A stretch of DNA of 18,890 nucleotides from Gammaproteobacteria bacterium (GTDB lineage Bacteria; Pseudomonadota; Gammaproteobacteria; Pseudomonadales; Azotimanducaceae). Both the position numbers and the translations under genes were made by a program. The DNA is taken from the NCBI GenBank assembly GCA_030430515.1, contig JAUIKX010000022.1, positions 1 through 18,890 on the forward strand, read 5' to 3'. Positions 1 to 8,161 of the stretch are shown here, piece by piece. The notes under the pieces were generated by a model that did not search any database, was not told the DNA's origin, and saw nothing but the letters and a program-made list of their open reading frames with translations. Numbering within the stretch: position 1 is the stretch's first letter; every line of letters begins with the position of its first letter.

Positions 1-16
1 CGGTGCTGCGATTCGG

Positions 17-1333
17 TTGAACAGGCCCCGCGACTTTGCATTGACCGAGCGCCTTCGGTCCGACTGGCCTTTCCGGGCATCCAGGGTGCCCGGCTTCTAT
101 GGCTGGATCATTGCCCTGTTCACGACGCTGGGCATGTATATGAGCATTCCCGGCCAGACCATGGGCATGGCGGTGTTTGCCGATGAATTCATCGACGCGT
201 TCGGTCTCAGCCGCACGGAGCTTTCCACCGCCTACCTCTTCGGCACCACGGCCAGTGCATTCTGCCTGACCCACGCGGGACGCTGGTTCGACCGCTACGG
301 TGCGCGTTTCATGATCTGTGCGTCGAGCCTTGGCCTCGCGACGACGCTCCTGTTTATCAGTACTGCCATTCGGCCCGGTATGTTTGCGTTTGCGCTCATT
401 CTCGCCGGCTACTTCGGCGTGCGATTCTCCGGGCAGGGTGTGCTCACCAGTGCCTCCCGCAATGTGCTGTTGTTGTGGTTCGAGCGGCGACGCGGGCTCG
501 TGAGCGGTACGAGCGGGGTGTTTGTTTCTCTTGGCTTCTCCATCGCGCCGCTGGTGATCGCGATGATGATCGACACGTGGGGATGGCGCGGCGCGCTCTG
601 GGTGATGGCCGCGGTCGTGGGTGTCGCGTTTTTTCTGCTGGCGCTGCTGATGGTGCGCGACCGGCCGGAGGTCTGTGGCCTGCGGCCGGACGGTGATGTC
701 GCCGAAGATCAGGAAAAATCCGCGGCGCGGCGCGAAATCGTCCATATGAGCCTCGAGCAGGCGCGGCGCAAGCTCGTGTTCTGGGTCTACTCGTTGTCGC
801 TGTCGATGCACGCCATGTTCGGCACGGCGGTGACGTTCCACGTGGCGGCCATCTTCGAGGAAGCAGGACGAACCCGGGTGGAGGCGTTCGGCTACTTTCT
901 GCCGGCAGCTGTGGTGAGCGTGGTGACCAATTTCACTGCGAGCGCCATCGCCGACCGCAGCCGTCTGAAGCCGTTTCTGGTGATCATGCTGGTGGCATTT
1001 GTTCTGGGTGCCTTCGGTCTGACGCGCCTGTCCTCATCGTTCGGCTACTGGAGCCTGGTGGTCGGTTTCGGAGTGGGCGGAGGTCTGTGGGGCATGCTGG
1101 CCAACCTCGCATTCGTGCGCCAGTTTGGTACCCGGCACCTTGGTGCGATCAGCGGTCTCAATACGTCGATCACGGTGTTTGCCAGCGCCATCGGCCCGGT
1201 GCTCTTCTCGCTGGCGAACGATACCTTCGGCAGCTTTCAGGCTGCGGCCTGGGGTTGTCTCGGCCTGCTGGTGGTGCTGGTCGGGCTGGCGGTGTTCATC
1301 CGCCAGCCGATGGATGTCAGGCCTGTAGTTTAG
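17..1333 (+). CDS. MFS family transporter
   Basis: Twelve-helix secondary transporter of the inner membrane; substrate unknown. About 438 residues, the usual MFS size, with hydrophobic segments in two groups of six. The first begins at FYGWIIALF (about residue 28). The loop between helices 2 and 3 carries the MFS signature A-like GRWFDRYGAR, and a charged central loop (about residues 220-250) separates the halves. The FYGW opening and overall pattern resemble the oxalate/monocarboxylate-type MFS branch, but this does not fix a substrate. The TTG at 17 has no clear ribosome binding site and the frame stays open to the window edge, so the true start may lie upstream of the window. The last 17 bp overlap the convergent mutase gene. 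Family is sure; start and substrate are not. Confidence 0.88.
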   Translation: MNRPRDFALTERLRSDWPFRASRVPGFYGWIIALFTTLGMYMSIPGQTMGMAVFADEFIDAFGLSRTELSTAYLFGTTASAFCLTHAGRWFDRYGARFMICASSLGLATTLLFISTAIRPGMFAFALILAGYFGVRFSGQGVLTSASRNVLLLWFERRRGLVSGTSGVFVSLGFSIAPLVIAMMIDTWGWRGALWVMAAVVGVAFFLLALLMVRDRPEVCGLRPDGDVAEDQEKSAARREIVHMSLEQARRKLVFWVYSLSLSMHAMFGTAVTFHVAAIFEEAGRTRVEAFGYFLPAAVVSVVTNFTASAIADRSRLKPFLVIMLVAFVLGAFGLTRLSSSFGYWSLVVGFGVGGGLWGMLANLAFVRQFGTRHLGAISGLNTSITVFASAIGPVLFSLANDTFGSFQAAAWGCLGLLVVLVGLAVFIRQPMDVRPVV

Positions 1334-2726
1334 ACAGGCAATCTGCAGCGAGGGCTCTCGCTCTGTTGTCGGTATCTGCTTCTGCGTAGCACCTCAGCTC
1401 CGGCGCGTTGCCGGAGGGTCGCAGATGCACGATTTCACCGTTTTCGAAGGTCAGACGGAGCCCATCGGTTCGGTCGCTGTTCACCGCCGGGCGATCGAAC
1501 AGCTTCCCGACGGCTTCAGGTGAAGCGTCGAGCCGTTCCAGCAGTTCGCGGCTCGATTGGGTTGGGAAATTCTGCAGCCGGTCGCTTGCGGTAAAACGTG
1601 CGGGCAGGTCTGCACTGAGCGCGGAAAGCGGCTTGCCGGCGGTGCGAGCTGCCGCGAGCAGCGCAAGCATGGGGAGTACGGCATCCCGGGTGGGCAGCGG
1701 CGCGAGGCTCTGTCCGTCGCGCTCGATACGGCTGCCGAGCAGAAAACCACCGTTGGCCTCGAAACCGGCAATGGTCAGACCCGACTGAGAGAGTTCGTTC
1801 ATGGCATCGATTACATAGGGCGAGCCGATGCGGGTGCGCAAAACGGTGTCGAAGGCACCGCACTTTTCCAGCGCCGTGTTGCAGCTGACGGGTGCGGCAA
1901 CCGCCTGCGCGCCGAGCGCTCTGGCGCACAGCAGGCCGACGATGTCGCCCCGCAACCAGTTGCCGTTCTCATCTCCGATCAGCGGCCGGTCAGCGTCTCC
2001 GTCGGTGGACAGCAGTGCGTCGAAGCCGTGCTCTCGCGACCAGTCGAGACCGCGCTGTGTGTCTTCGGCGGAAACCGCTTCCGTGTCGATTGGCACGAAC
2101 GAATCGGTGCGCTCCAGCGAGGTTACTTCGGCTCCGAGGCTCGTGAACAATTCTCTGAGCAGATCGCGCGCGACGCTCGAGTGTTCGTAGATGCCGAGCT
2201 TCACACCGCTCAGGCAGCCTGGCGGAAAAAAGTGGGTGTAGCGCTCGATGTAACTTTCGGTCGCCGCGGGGTTCACGGCGGGAAGGTCTATGCTCAGCGC
2301 CTGGTCCGGGAGTTGGATGTCAGCGTCGGAGATGGCTTGCTCATCAGACTTGGAGATCTCCCCGTCGGCCCGGTAAAACTTGATGCCGTTGCGGTCGAAA
2401 GGGATGTGGCTGCCCGTCACCATTACAGCCGGCATGTCCTGCTGCATGGCGTAGTAGGCCAGCGCCGGTGTAGGCAGCGCGCCGCAGTAGACTGGCTCGA
2501 AGCCAGAGTGGACGATGGCGGCGGCGCAGGCCGCGGCGATGTCCGGGCTGCTGGGGCGCAGGTCGGTGCCGAGCGCCACGCGACCTGAAGCCGGTGGCTC
2601 GATGGCTTCGAGAAAAGCCGCTGTGTAGGCAAAGCAGACTTCTGCGGTCATGTCCGCTACCAGGCCGCGGGCGCCGCTGGTGCCGAACTTCACGCCGCTT
2701 GCTTCCATCAGATCGCGAATGAGCAT
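1317..2726 (-). CDS. Phosphomannomutase/phosphoglucomutase family protein
   Basis: Alpha-D-phosphohexomutase, 469 residues, expected to interconvert hexose 6- and 1-phosphates in the cytoplasm for nucleotide-sugar and envelope polysaccharide synthesis. All four family motifs are present. The phosphoserine loop is VTGSHIPFDRNG (Ser106), the TGSHIP variant rather than TASHNP. The Mg-binding loop is DGDADR (Asp242, 244, 246). The sugar-recognition loop is GFEANGG (Glu323), and the phosphate-binding loop is RPSGNAPELR (436-445). The ATG start has a weak AAGGGA upstream and is followed by the typical N-terminal KFGTSGARG. It lies 44 bp downstream of rhlE with no terminator between, so the two may be co-transcribed. 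Whether the substrate is mannose, glucose or glucosamine phosphate cannot be told; the sugar loop differs from the GEMSGH form common in GlmM/ManB, so no gene symbol is given. Confidence 0.9.
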   Translation of the reverse strand: MLIRDLMEASGVKFGTSGARGLVADMTAEVCFAYTAAFLEAIEPPASGRVALGTDLRPSSPDIAAACAAAIVHSGFEPVYCGALPTPALAYYAMQQDMPAVMVTGSHIPFDRNGIKFYRADGEISKSDEQAISDADIQLPDQALSIDLPAVNPAATESYIERYTHFFPPGCLSGVKLGIYEHSSVARDLLRELFTSLGAEVTSLERTDSFVPIDTEAVSAEDTQRGLDWSREHGFDALLSTDGDADRPLIGDENGNWLRGDIVGLLCARALGAQAVAAPVSCNTALEKCGAFDTVLRTRIGSPYVIDAMNELSQSGLTIAGFEANGGFLLGSRIERDGQSLAPLPTRDAVLPMLALLAAARTAGKPLSALSADLPARFTASDRLQNFPTQSSRELLERLDASPEAVGKLFDRPAVNSDRTDGLRLTFENGEIVHLRPSGNAPELRCYAEADTDNRARALAADCLSKLQA

Positions 2727-2770
2727 GTGTGCCAGTCCCTTGCTTGTCTGGCGCGCAGTCTACATCGTCG

Positions 2771-4024
2771 TCAGGCGACGCGGCGTTTGTTCGGCCGATT
2801 TCGTCGACGCCGTCGCTTACGCGCCGGTGATGCGTCGGTTTTCTCAGCCCTGGGTGGTGCTTCCGATGATTCAGCCGGTGGGCTGGCGTTGGGCAGGCCG
2901 ATGTCCATCGTTTTCAGCTTGACCTTCGTCAGCTTCTCGATGGCCCTGAGACGTTTGTTCTCATCCGGCTCCACCAGCGACCAGGCGATGCCGTCAGCGC
3001 CGGCGCGAGCGGTTCTGCCGATGCGATGCACGTAGCTTTCCGGCTCGTGGGGCAGCTCGAAGTTGATCACGTGGGAGATGCCTTCGATATCGATGCCGCG
3101 GGCAGCGATATCAGTTGCGACGAGGACCCAGGTCTTGCCTGAGCGGAAATCTCCCAGAGCGCGGGTTCGGGCGTTCTGCGATTTGTTGCCATGGATGGCG
3201 GCCGACTCGATACCCGACTTCAAAAGCTTCTTCACGACACGGTCGGCGCCGTGTTTGGTGCGTGTGAAAACGATGGCGCGCGTGACGTCGGGGTCGAACA
3301 GCAGCTTCTCGAGCGCTGTCTGCTTCTGGGCTTTTTCAAGGTACAGAACACCCTGTTCGATGCGCTCAACCGCCACCTGTTTCGGGGCGATGTCGATGCG
3401 GACGGGGTTGTTGAGAATATCCGCGGCGAGCTCCGCCACTTCTTTCGGCATCGTGGCTGAGAAAAGAAGCGACTGACGCTCGTCGGGCAGATGCGCGACG
3501 ATTTTGCGCACATCTCGCACGAAACCCATGTCGAGGAGGCGGTCGGCTTCATCGAGCACCAGGTGCGTGACGTCGCCCAGGCTTAAGAGGCTCTGGTTGA
3601 GCAGGTCCAAGAGCCGCCCTGGTGTGGCCACCAGCAGCTCGACGCCGCGCTTGAGGGCATTGACCTGAGGGTTCTGGCCAACGCCGCCGAAGATGCACGT
3701 GAGGCGGAGGTTCGAGCCGCTCGAGAAGCGCTCGATCTCATCGCGGATCTGCGCTGCCAGCTCGCGGGTGGGCGCGAGGATCAGGACTTTCGGGCGGCGC
3801 GAGGCGGCTTTCGCCCCGGAGTCTTTCAGCATCTGCAGAATGGGCAGGGAGAATGCGGCGGTTTTGCCGGTGCCGGTCTGGGCGATGCCCAGCAGATCGC
3901 GGCCGTCCAGCAGCTCCGGGATGGCTTTAGCCTGGATCGGTGAGGGCTCTATGAAGCCGATGTCGTCGAGCACACGGCATAGCGATGGGCCGATGCCGAG
4001 GTCGGAAAAAGCGGTGGTGGTCAA
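2771..4024 (-). CDS. rhlE: DEAD-box ATP-dependent RNA helicase, RhlE type
   Basis: Cytoplasmic RNA helicase of the RhlE group, with roles in ribosome assembly and RNA turnover. The motifs run in order: Q motif (GFIEPSPIQ, 23-31), Walker A AQTGTGKT (48-55), PTREL (85-89), TPGR (134-137), DEAD (158-161), SAT (189-191), then in the second RecA domain VFTRTK, ATDIAARGIDI and HRIGRTARAG. The 417 residues end in a highly basic tail (RKRRRRRNRPNKRR), an RNA-binding extension common in RhlE. The start is TTG, supported by AAGGA six bases upstream (4031-4035) and by its position just before the conserved FSDLG motif. It is divergent from ileS. The helicase identity is sure; the RhlE label rests on overall pattern. 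Confidence 0.93.
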   Translation of the reverse strand: MTTTAFSDLGIGPSLCRVLDDIGFIEPSPIQAKAIPELLDGRDLLGIAQTGTGKTAAFSLPILQMLKDSGAKAASRRPKVLILAPTRELAAQIRDEIERFSSGSNLRLTCIFGGVGQNPQVNALKRGVELLVATPGRLLDLLNQSLLSLGDVTHLVLDEADRLLDMGFVRDVRKIVAHLPDERQSLLFSATMPKEVAELAADILNNPVRIDIAPKQVAVERIEQGVLYLEKAQKQTALEKLLFDPDVTRAIVFTRTKHGADRVVKKLLKSGIESAAIHGNKSQNARTRALGDFRSGKTWVLVATDIAARGIDIEGISHVINFELPHEPESYVHRIGRTARAGADGIAWSLVEPDENKRLRAIEKLTKVKLKTMDIGLPNASPPAESSEAPPRAEKTDASPARKRRRRRNRPNKRRVA

Positions 4025-4030
4025 AGTGAT

Positions 4031-4035
4031 TCCTT
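4031..4035 (-). promoter_or_regulatory. Ribosome binding site fixing the TTG start of rhlE
   Basis: On the minus strand AAGGA lies 6 bases upstream of the TTG at 4024-4022. No ATG in frame is available before the Q motif, so this near-consensus site decides the rare TTG start. Confidence 0.7.
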
Positions 4036-4133
4036 CAGAGGGGGCGAACGGAGAGGTTCGAGATGCGCGCGCACACTGAGGTCATAGCGCTCCGAAGTCA
4101 AGAGAAGGCCTCTGCAATAGCGTCGTACTGTTT

Positions 4134-4139
4134 TAGAAT
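4134..4139 (+). promoter_or_regulatory. Candidate -10 element for ileS
   Basis: TAGAAT matches five of six bases of the sigma-70 -10 consensus. It sits in the 142-bp divergent gap between rhlE and ileS. No good -35 is seen at 16-18 bp; the hexamer at 4111-4116 matches only three bases. The predicted transcript start, near 4146, would favour the ileS ATG at 4167 over the GTG at 4155. Evidence is by eye only. Confidence 0.35.
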
Positions 4140-4166
4140 GAGGGGTTTTTCCCGGTGGCGATCATC

Positions 4167-7100
4167 ATGGCCGAAGCTCAGAACGAGCAGTCCTCCAGCG
4201 CGTTTTCATTTGTCGATGCAGAGCATGAAGTGCTCGATTTCTGGCAGAAGGAGGAGATTTTCGAGAAGTCGTTGCAGCAGACGAGCGATCTGCCGCCTTA
4301 TATTTTCTACGACGGCCCGCCGTTTGCGACCGGCCTGCCGCACCATGGTCACATCGTCGCCAGCACGATCAAAGACGTGGTGCCGCGCTACTGGACCATG
4401 CAGGGACGCTACGTGATGCGCCGTTTCGGGTGGGACTGTCATGGCCTGCCTATCGAGCACGAGATCGACAAGAGTCTGAATATGTCGGCCCAGGAGGCGG
4501 TGGATAAGCTCGGTATCAAAGGCTACAACGACGAGTGCCGGGCGATCGTTCAGCGCTACACCTCCCAGTGGCGGGAGACCATCACCCGTCTGGGCCGCTG
4601 GGTGGACTTCGACAACGACTACAAAACCATGGACGCCTGGTACATGGAGTCGGTGTGGTGGGTCATGAAGCAGCTCTGGGACAAGGGGCTGGTGTATGAG
4701 GGTGTGAAGGTCATGCCTGTATCGACGGCGCTGGCCACCCCGCTTTCAAACTTCGAGGCCTCATCCAACTACATGGATGTGCAGGACCCGGCGGTCACCG
4801 TGCTGTTCAAGCTCGATGACGAAGATGCCTACCTTGCCGCCTGGACCACCACGCCGTGGACATTGCCGTCGAATCTGGCGGTGTGCGTTGGCCCCGATAT
4901 CGAGTACGTGAAAGCCTACGACCCCAGCTTCGATGCGCACATCTACGTGGCCGCCGAGCGGCTCGAAGCGTATCCGGAACTCGAAGACGGACCGCGGCTC
5001 AAGGGTAGCGATTTGGTCGGTCGAGGCTATACGCCGCTACTGGACTACTTCGCCCATGAAAAAGCCAACGGCGCATTCGTGGTCGTTGCCGACGGCTACG
5101 TCACGACTGAGTCCGGCACTGGGCTCGTGCATCAGGCGCCGGCGTTTGGTGAGGACGACCACCGTGTCATGCGCGAGGCGGGTATCGAGGTCATGGTGTG
5201 CCCGGTGACGCTCGAAGGGTTGTTTACCGGCGAGGTGCCGGATTTTGCCGGCGTGCACGTCAAGGAGGCCGACAAAGGCCTCATCCGCAAGCTCAAGGAT
5301 CAGGGCAGCCTCTACAAACAGGAGACCCTGCAGCACAGCTACCCGTTCTGCTACCGATCGGACACGCCGCTGATCTACCGTGCCATTCCGTCCTGGTATG
5401 TTCGCGTCACCGAAATCAAAGACCGTCTGCTGGCGGCCAACGAGCAGATACTGTGGGTGCCGGACCACCTCAAGGACGGGCGCTTCGGTAACTGGCTGGA
5501 AAACGCCATCGACTGGGCGGTTTCCCGCAACCGCGTGTGGGGTACACCCATTCCGATCTGGCGCAACGACACCACCGGCAACACCCTCTGCATCGGTTCC
5601 ATCGACGAGCTGGCCGAGCGCACCGGCGTGCGGGTGGACGATCTGCATCGTGAAAATGTCGATCCGCTGACGTTCACGGTGGAAGGTGAGCCGGGCGAGT
5701 ATGCCCGCGTGCCCGAAGTGCTCGACTGCTGGTTCGAGTCCGGCTCGATGCCTTACGCGCAGCTCCATTATCCGTTCGAGAACGCCGATGTGTTCGAGGC
5801 AGGGTTTCCGGCGGAGTTCATCGCCGAAGGGCTCGATCAGACCCGAGGTTGGTTCTACACGCTGACGGTTCTGGCGGCGGCGCTCTACGACAAGCCGGCA
5901 TTCCGCAATGTGATCGTCAACGGCATGGTGTTGGCCGCCGACGGCAAGAAGATGTCCAAGCGGCTCAAGAATTACACCCCGCCGGACGAGCTGATGGAGC
6001 GGTACGGTGCCGATGCGCTGCGTCTGTACCTCATCACATCCGGATTGGTGAGGGCCGAAGAGCAGCGTTTCACCGACGACGGTGTGCGTGACATGGTGCG
6101 CCGCGCGCTCCTGCCCTGGTACAACGCCTTCAGCTTTCTGCGCACCTACGCCGAGATCGATGGCTGGTCGCCGGCAAATGGCGATACGGCGAGCGGCAAT
6201 GTGCTCGACCGCTGGATCCTCTCCCGTCTTCAGACGCTCAAAACCAATGTCGCCCACGAGATGGAAGGTTATCGGCTGTATGCGGTGGTGCCACAGCTGT
6301 TCGCGTTCATCGAGGATCTGACGAACTGGTACATCCGCCTCAACCGCTCCCGGTTCTGGGCTGAAGGGTTGGAAGCGGACAAAACCGCTGCATACGGGAC
6401 TCTCTATCGGGTGCTGCGTGAGCTGTCCATGGTCATGGCGCCGTTTGCGCCGTTCCTTTCCGAGCACCTCTACCGCGAGCTGGCCCGGTTTGGCGGGGCG
6501 TCAGATGCGCCGGATTCGGTGCATCTGTGCCGCTACCCGAAGGCCGATGAGGCGCTCATCGACGCGGATCTGGAGCGTGCCGTGGACCGTATGCAGCAGG
6601 TGATTCTGCTCGGTCGTCAGAAGCGCGAAGCGGAAAAAATCAATCTGCGCACGCCGCTGGCGAGCATGACCATCGTGCAGAACGACCCGTCGCTGCTCGA
6701 AGATCTGAAAAGTCTCGAGCGCTACCTCGCATCTGAGCTGAACGTGCAGAGAGTGGCCTACGATGCGAACGAGGCGGCGTACATCGAGGTGTCTGCCAAG
6801 CCGAACTTTCCCGTGCTCGGCAAGCGTCTCGGCAAGCGGATGAAGGAATTTCAGAAGGCGATCAACAGCCTGTCGGCCGAAGATATCGCGGCGCTGCGTG
6901 AAAGCGGCGTGGTAGAGATCAATGGCGAGCAGTTCAGCACCGAGGAAATTGCCGTGGTACAGAAGCCGCGTGACGGCTCGAGCATCGTGACGAATTCGGT
7001 GATTGGTGTGGCGCTGGACTGCGAGCTGACCCCGGAGCTGATTCGTGGTGGCTACGCCCGAGAGGTGATCCGCCGCATACAGCGGGGGCGTCAGGATGCA

Positions 7101-7292
7101 GGGCTGCATGTGTCTGATCGTATTCGCGTGACGTGGTCTGCAGAAGGCGATCTGGCGCAGGCCATCGCGGAGCATGCCCAGGCGATCGCTGCTGAAGTGC
7201 TGGCGGTGCAGTTCGATGCGGCTGATGGCGCCGGCGAAGTGGTAGATGAGGTCGACGGCCAGCCGCTCAGGCTTGCGATCGTCAAAGCATGA
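4167..7292 (+). CDS. ileS: Isoleucyl-tRNA synthetase, type 2 (eukaryote-like)
   Basis: Charges tRNA-Ile with isoleucine in the cytoplasm. From the ATG at 4167 it has 1041 residues. Class I signatures are HHGH (59-62, in the context PFATGLPHHGH) and KMSKR (595-599). The CP1 editing domain lies between, with TTPWTLPSNLAV and the HQAPAFGEDD segment whose Asp positions the misacylated tRNA end. LDCWFESG and GLDQTRGWFYT are also conserved. The first signature is of the PFATGxPHxGH form, not the PYANGxIHIGH of E. coli IleS, and the C-terminus has no cysteine cluster for the zinc finger of type 1. It ends instead in the type 2 pattern ELIRGGYAREVIRRIQ. Type 2 enzymes are known for low mupirocin sensitivity; the HxGH order here is the canonical one, not the swapped GxHH form. 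A GTG at 4155, with AGGGG nine bases upstream, is an alternative start. The stop overlaps the next gene by four bases. Confidence 0.95.
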   Translation: MAEAQNEQSSSAFSFVDAEHEVLDFWQKEEIFEKSLQQTSDLPPYIFYDGPPFATGLPHHGHIVASTIKDVVPRYWTMQGRYVMRRFGWDCHGLPIEHEIDKSLNMSAQEAVDKLGIKGYNDECRAIVQRYTSQWRETITRLGRWVDFDNDYKTMDAWYMESVWWVMKQLWDKGLVYEGVKVMPVSTALATPLSNFEASSNYMDVQDPAVTVLFKLDDEDAYLAAWTTTPWTLPSNLAVCVGPDIEYVKAYDPSFDAHIYVAAERLEAYPELEDGPRLKGSDLVGRGYTPLLDYFAHEKANGAFVVVADGYVTTESGTGLVHQAPAFGEDDHRVMREAGIEVMVCPVTLEGLFTGEVPDFAGVHVKEADKGLIRKLKDQGSLYKQETLQHSYPFCYRSDTPLIYRAIPSWYVRVTEIKDRLLAANEQILWVPDHLKDGRFGNWLENAIDWAVSRNRVWGTPIPIWRNDTTGNTLCIGSIDELAERTGVRVDDLHRENVDPLTFTVEGEPGEYARVPEVLDCWFESGSMPYAQLHYPFENADVFEAGFPAEFIAEGLDQTRGWFYTLTVLAAALYDKPAFRNVIVNGMVLAADGKKMSKRLKNYTPPDELMERYGADALRLYLITSGLVRAEEQRFTDDGVRDMVRRALLPWYNAFSFLRTYAEIDGWSPANGDTASGNVLDRWILSRLQTLKTNVAHEMEGYRLYAVVPQLFAFIEDLTNWYIRLNRSRFWAEGLEADKTAAYGTLYRVLRELSMVMAPFAPFLSEHLYRELARFGGASDAPDSVHLCRYPKADEALIDADLERAVDRMQQVILLGRQKREAEKINLRTPLASMTIVQNDPSLLEDLKSLERYLASELNVQRVAYDANEAAYIEVSAKPNFPVLGKRLGKRMKEFQKAINSLSAEDIAALRESGVVEINGEQFSTEEIAVVQKPRDGSSIVTNSVIGVALDCELTPELIRGGYAREVIRRIQRGRQDAGLHVSDRIRVTWSAEGDLAQAIAEHAQAIAAEVLAVQFDAADGAGEVVDEVDGQPLRLAIVKA

Positions 7293-8104
7293 TGCCTGAC
7301 CACGAGTTCATGCCGTCTCAGCCGGGCTCTATGGTGCCGCATGTCGGCACCTACCGGCGGATACTGCCGGTCAACGCCGAACGGATGTTCGAAAATGCTG
7401 TGGACTGGGAGCATCTGCCTTTCCAGCATGCATCCTCGTTCAGCGCCATCGAGTGTGAAGATGCTGGTCCGTGGGGCTGGCGGGCGCGAGTATGCAACGG
7501 GGTCGGGAAGTGGTCGTTGATCGAGCTGCGCCTCGATCGGCGGCAGCGGCGCTGGGTGACCCGAAATCTCGAAGGTGCCAATTCCGGTGCGGAAATCTGG
7601 ACCTACTTTCTCGAGCGAGGCAGCAACGAGATCGAGATATTTGTCGATTTCTTCGTGCCGGGGATCGACGAACCGGCGCGGGAGAAGGTGGGCCGCGCCT
7701 ACGCGAAGCTCTATGAAGTGCTCTACGACGAAGACGTGGCGATGATGGTCGGGCGTCAGGAAGCCCTCGATCAGCGCGTGGAGGGCGTGGAACGGTCTCT
7801 GGAGCCGTTGGATCTCGGCTCGCTTGCCGGCTTGAGCTTTCCCCTCAGCGTTGAATTCGGCGGCCGCTCATTGATCGTCTCGAAGGTGGACGGTGCGTAT
7901 TCCGTCTACCCGGACCGCTGTCCACACATGCTGGCACCGCTGGCGGACGTGCCGCTCGAAGGGGTGGTGCTGCGCTGCCCGTGGCATGGATACGAATTCG
8001 ATGTGCGCACCGGCGAATGCCTCACCGGGCAGTCCTGTCAGTTGACGTCGCCGGCCGCCGCTCGTGTTGCGGATGGGCGGCTTTGGCTCGAAAGGAAGGG
8101 TTGA
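7289..8104 (+). CDS. Rieske-type non-haem iron oxygenase-like protein with catalytic domain first and Rieske domain last
   Basis: The 271-residue protein carries two iron-site signatures. Near the N-terminus, E35-x3-D39-x2-H42-x4-H47 (in ENAVDWEHLPFQH) exactly matches the mononuclear iron motif of Rieske oxygenase alpha subunits. D149, in LYDEDVAMM, is a candidate third carboxylate ligand, as the C-terminal ED of that fold. At the C-terminus C211-x-H213-x16-C230-x2-H233 (CPH...CPWHGYEFD) is a complete Rieske [2Fe-2S] motif. Known alpha subunits have the Rieske domain first, so the order is reversed and the catalytic domain is short (about 20-165). The substrate is unknown and no ferredoxin or reductase gene lies nearby. 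The start ATG overlaps the ileS stop as ATGA, implying translational coupling. In-frame ATGs at 7292, 7310 and 7331 are alternatives, all before the conserved region. No signal peptide is seen, so it is probably cytoplasmic. Confidence 0.82.
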   Translation: MMPDHEFMPSQPGSMVPHVGTYRRILPVNAERMFENAVDWEHLPFQHASSFSAIECEDAGPWGWRARVCNGVGKWSLIELRLDRRQRRWVTRNLEGANSGAEIWTYFLERGSNEIEIFVDFFVPGIDEPAREKVGRAYAKLYEVLYDEDVAMMVGRQEALDQRVEGVERSLEPLDLGSLAGLSFPLSVEFGGRSLIVSKVDGAYSVYPDRCPHMLAPLADVPLEGVVLRCPWHGYEFDVRTGECLTGQSCQLTSPAAARVADGRLWLERKG

Positions 8105-8114
8105 GAAAGAATCG

Positions 8115-8148
8115 GGCGGTTGGGGCGAGGTCGTCGCCCCTAACCGCC
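8115..8148 (+). terminator. GC-rich hairpin after the ileS-Rieske unit
   Basis: GGCGGTT (8115-8121) plus GGGGCGA (8122-8128) pair with TCGCCCC (8134-8140) and AACCGCC (8142-8148). This gives 14 base pairs with one bulged T (8141) and a 5-base loop, starting 11 bases after the stop codon. It is placed like a terminator but no T-run follows on the plus strand, so it may be a Rho-associated 3' end or mRNA-stabilising structure rather than a classical intrinsic terminator. Confidence 0.45.
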
Positions 8149-8161
8149 GGTCAAAAAGTGT

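Noticed and set aside
1557..2588. 343-codon frame on the plus strand over the phosphohexomutase gene
   Set aside because: The minus strand carries all four mutase motifs here; the plus-strand frame is its shadow.
5037..6467. Long open frame (476 codons) antisense to ileS
   Set aside because: The opposite strand is an unmistakable IleRS across the whole span; the antisense product shows no known motif and long antisense frames are common in GC-rich DNA.
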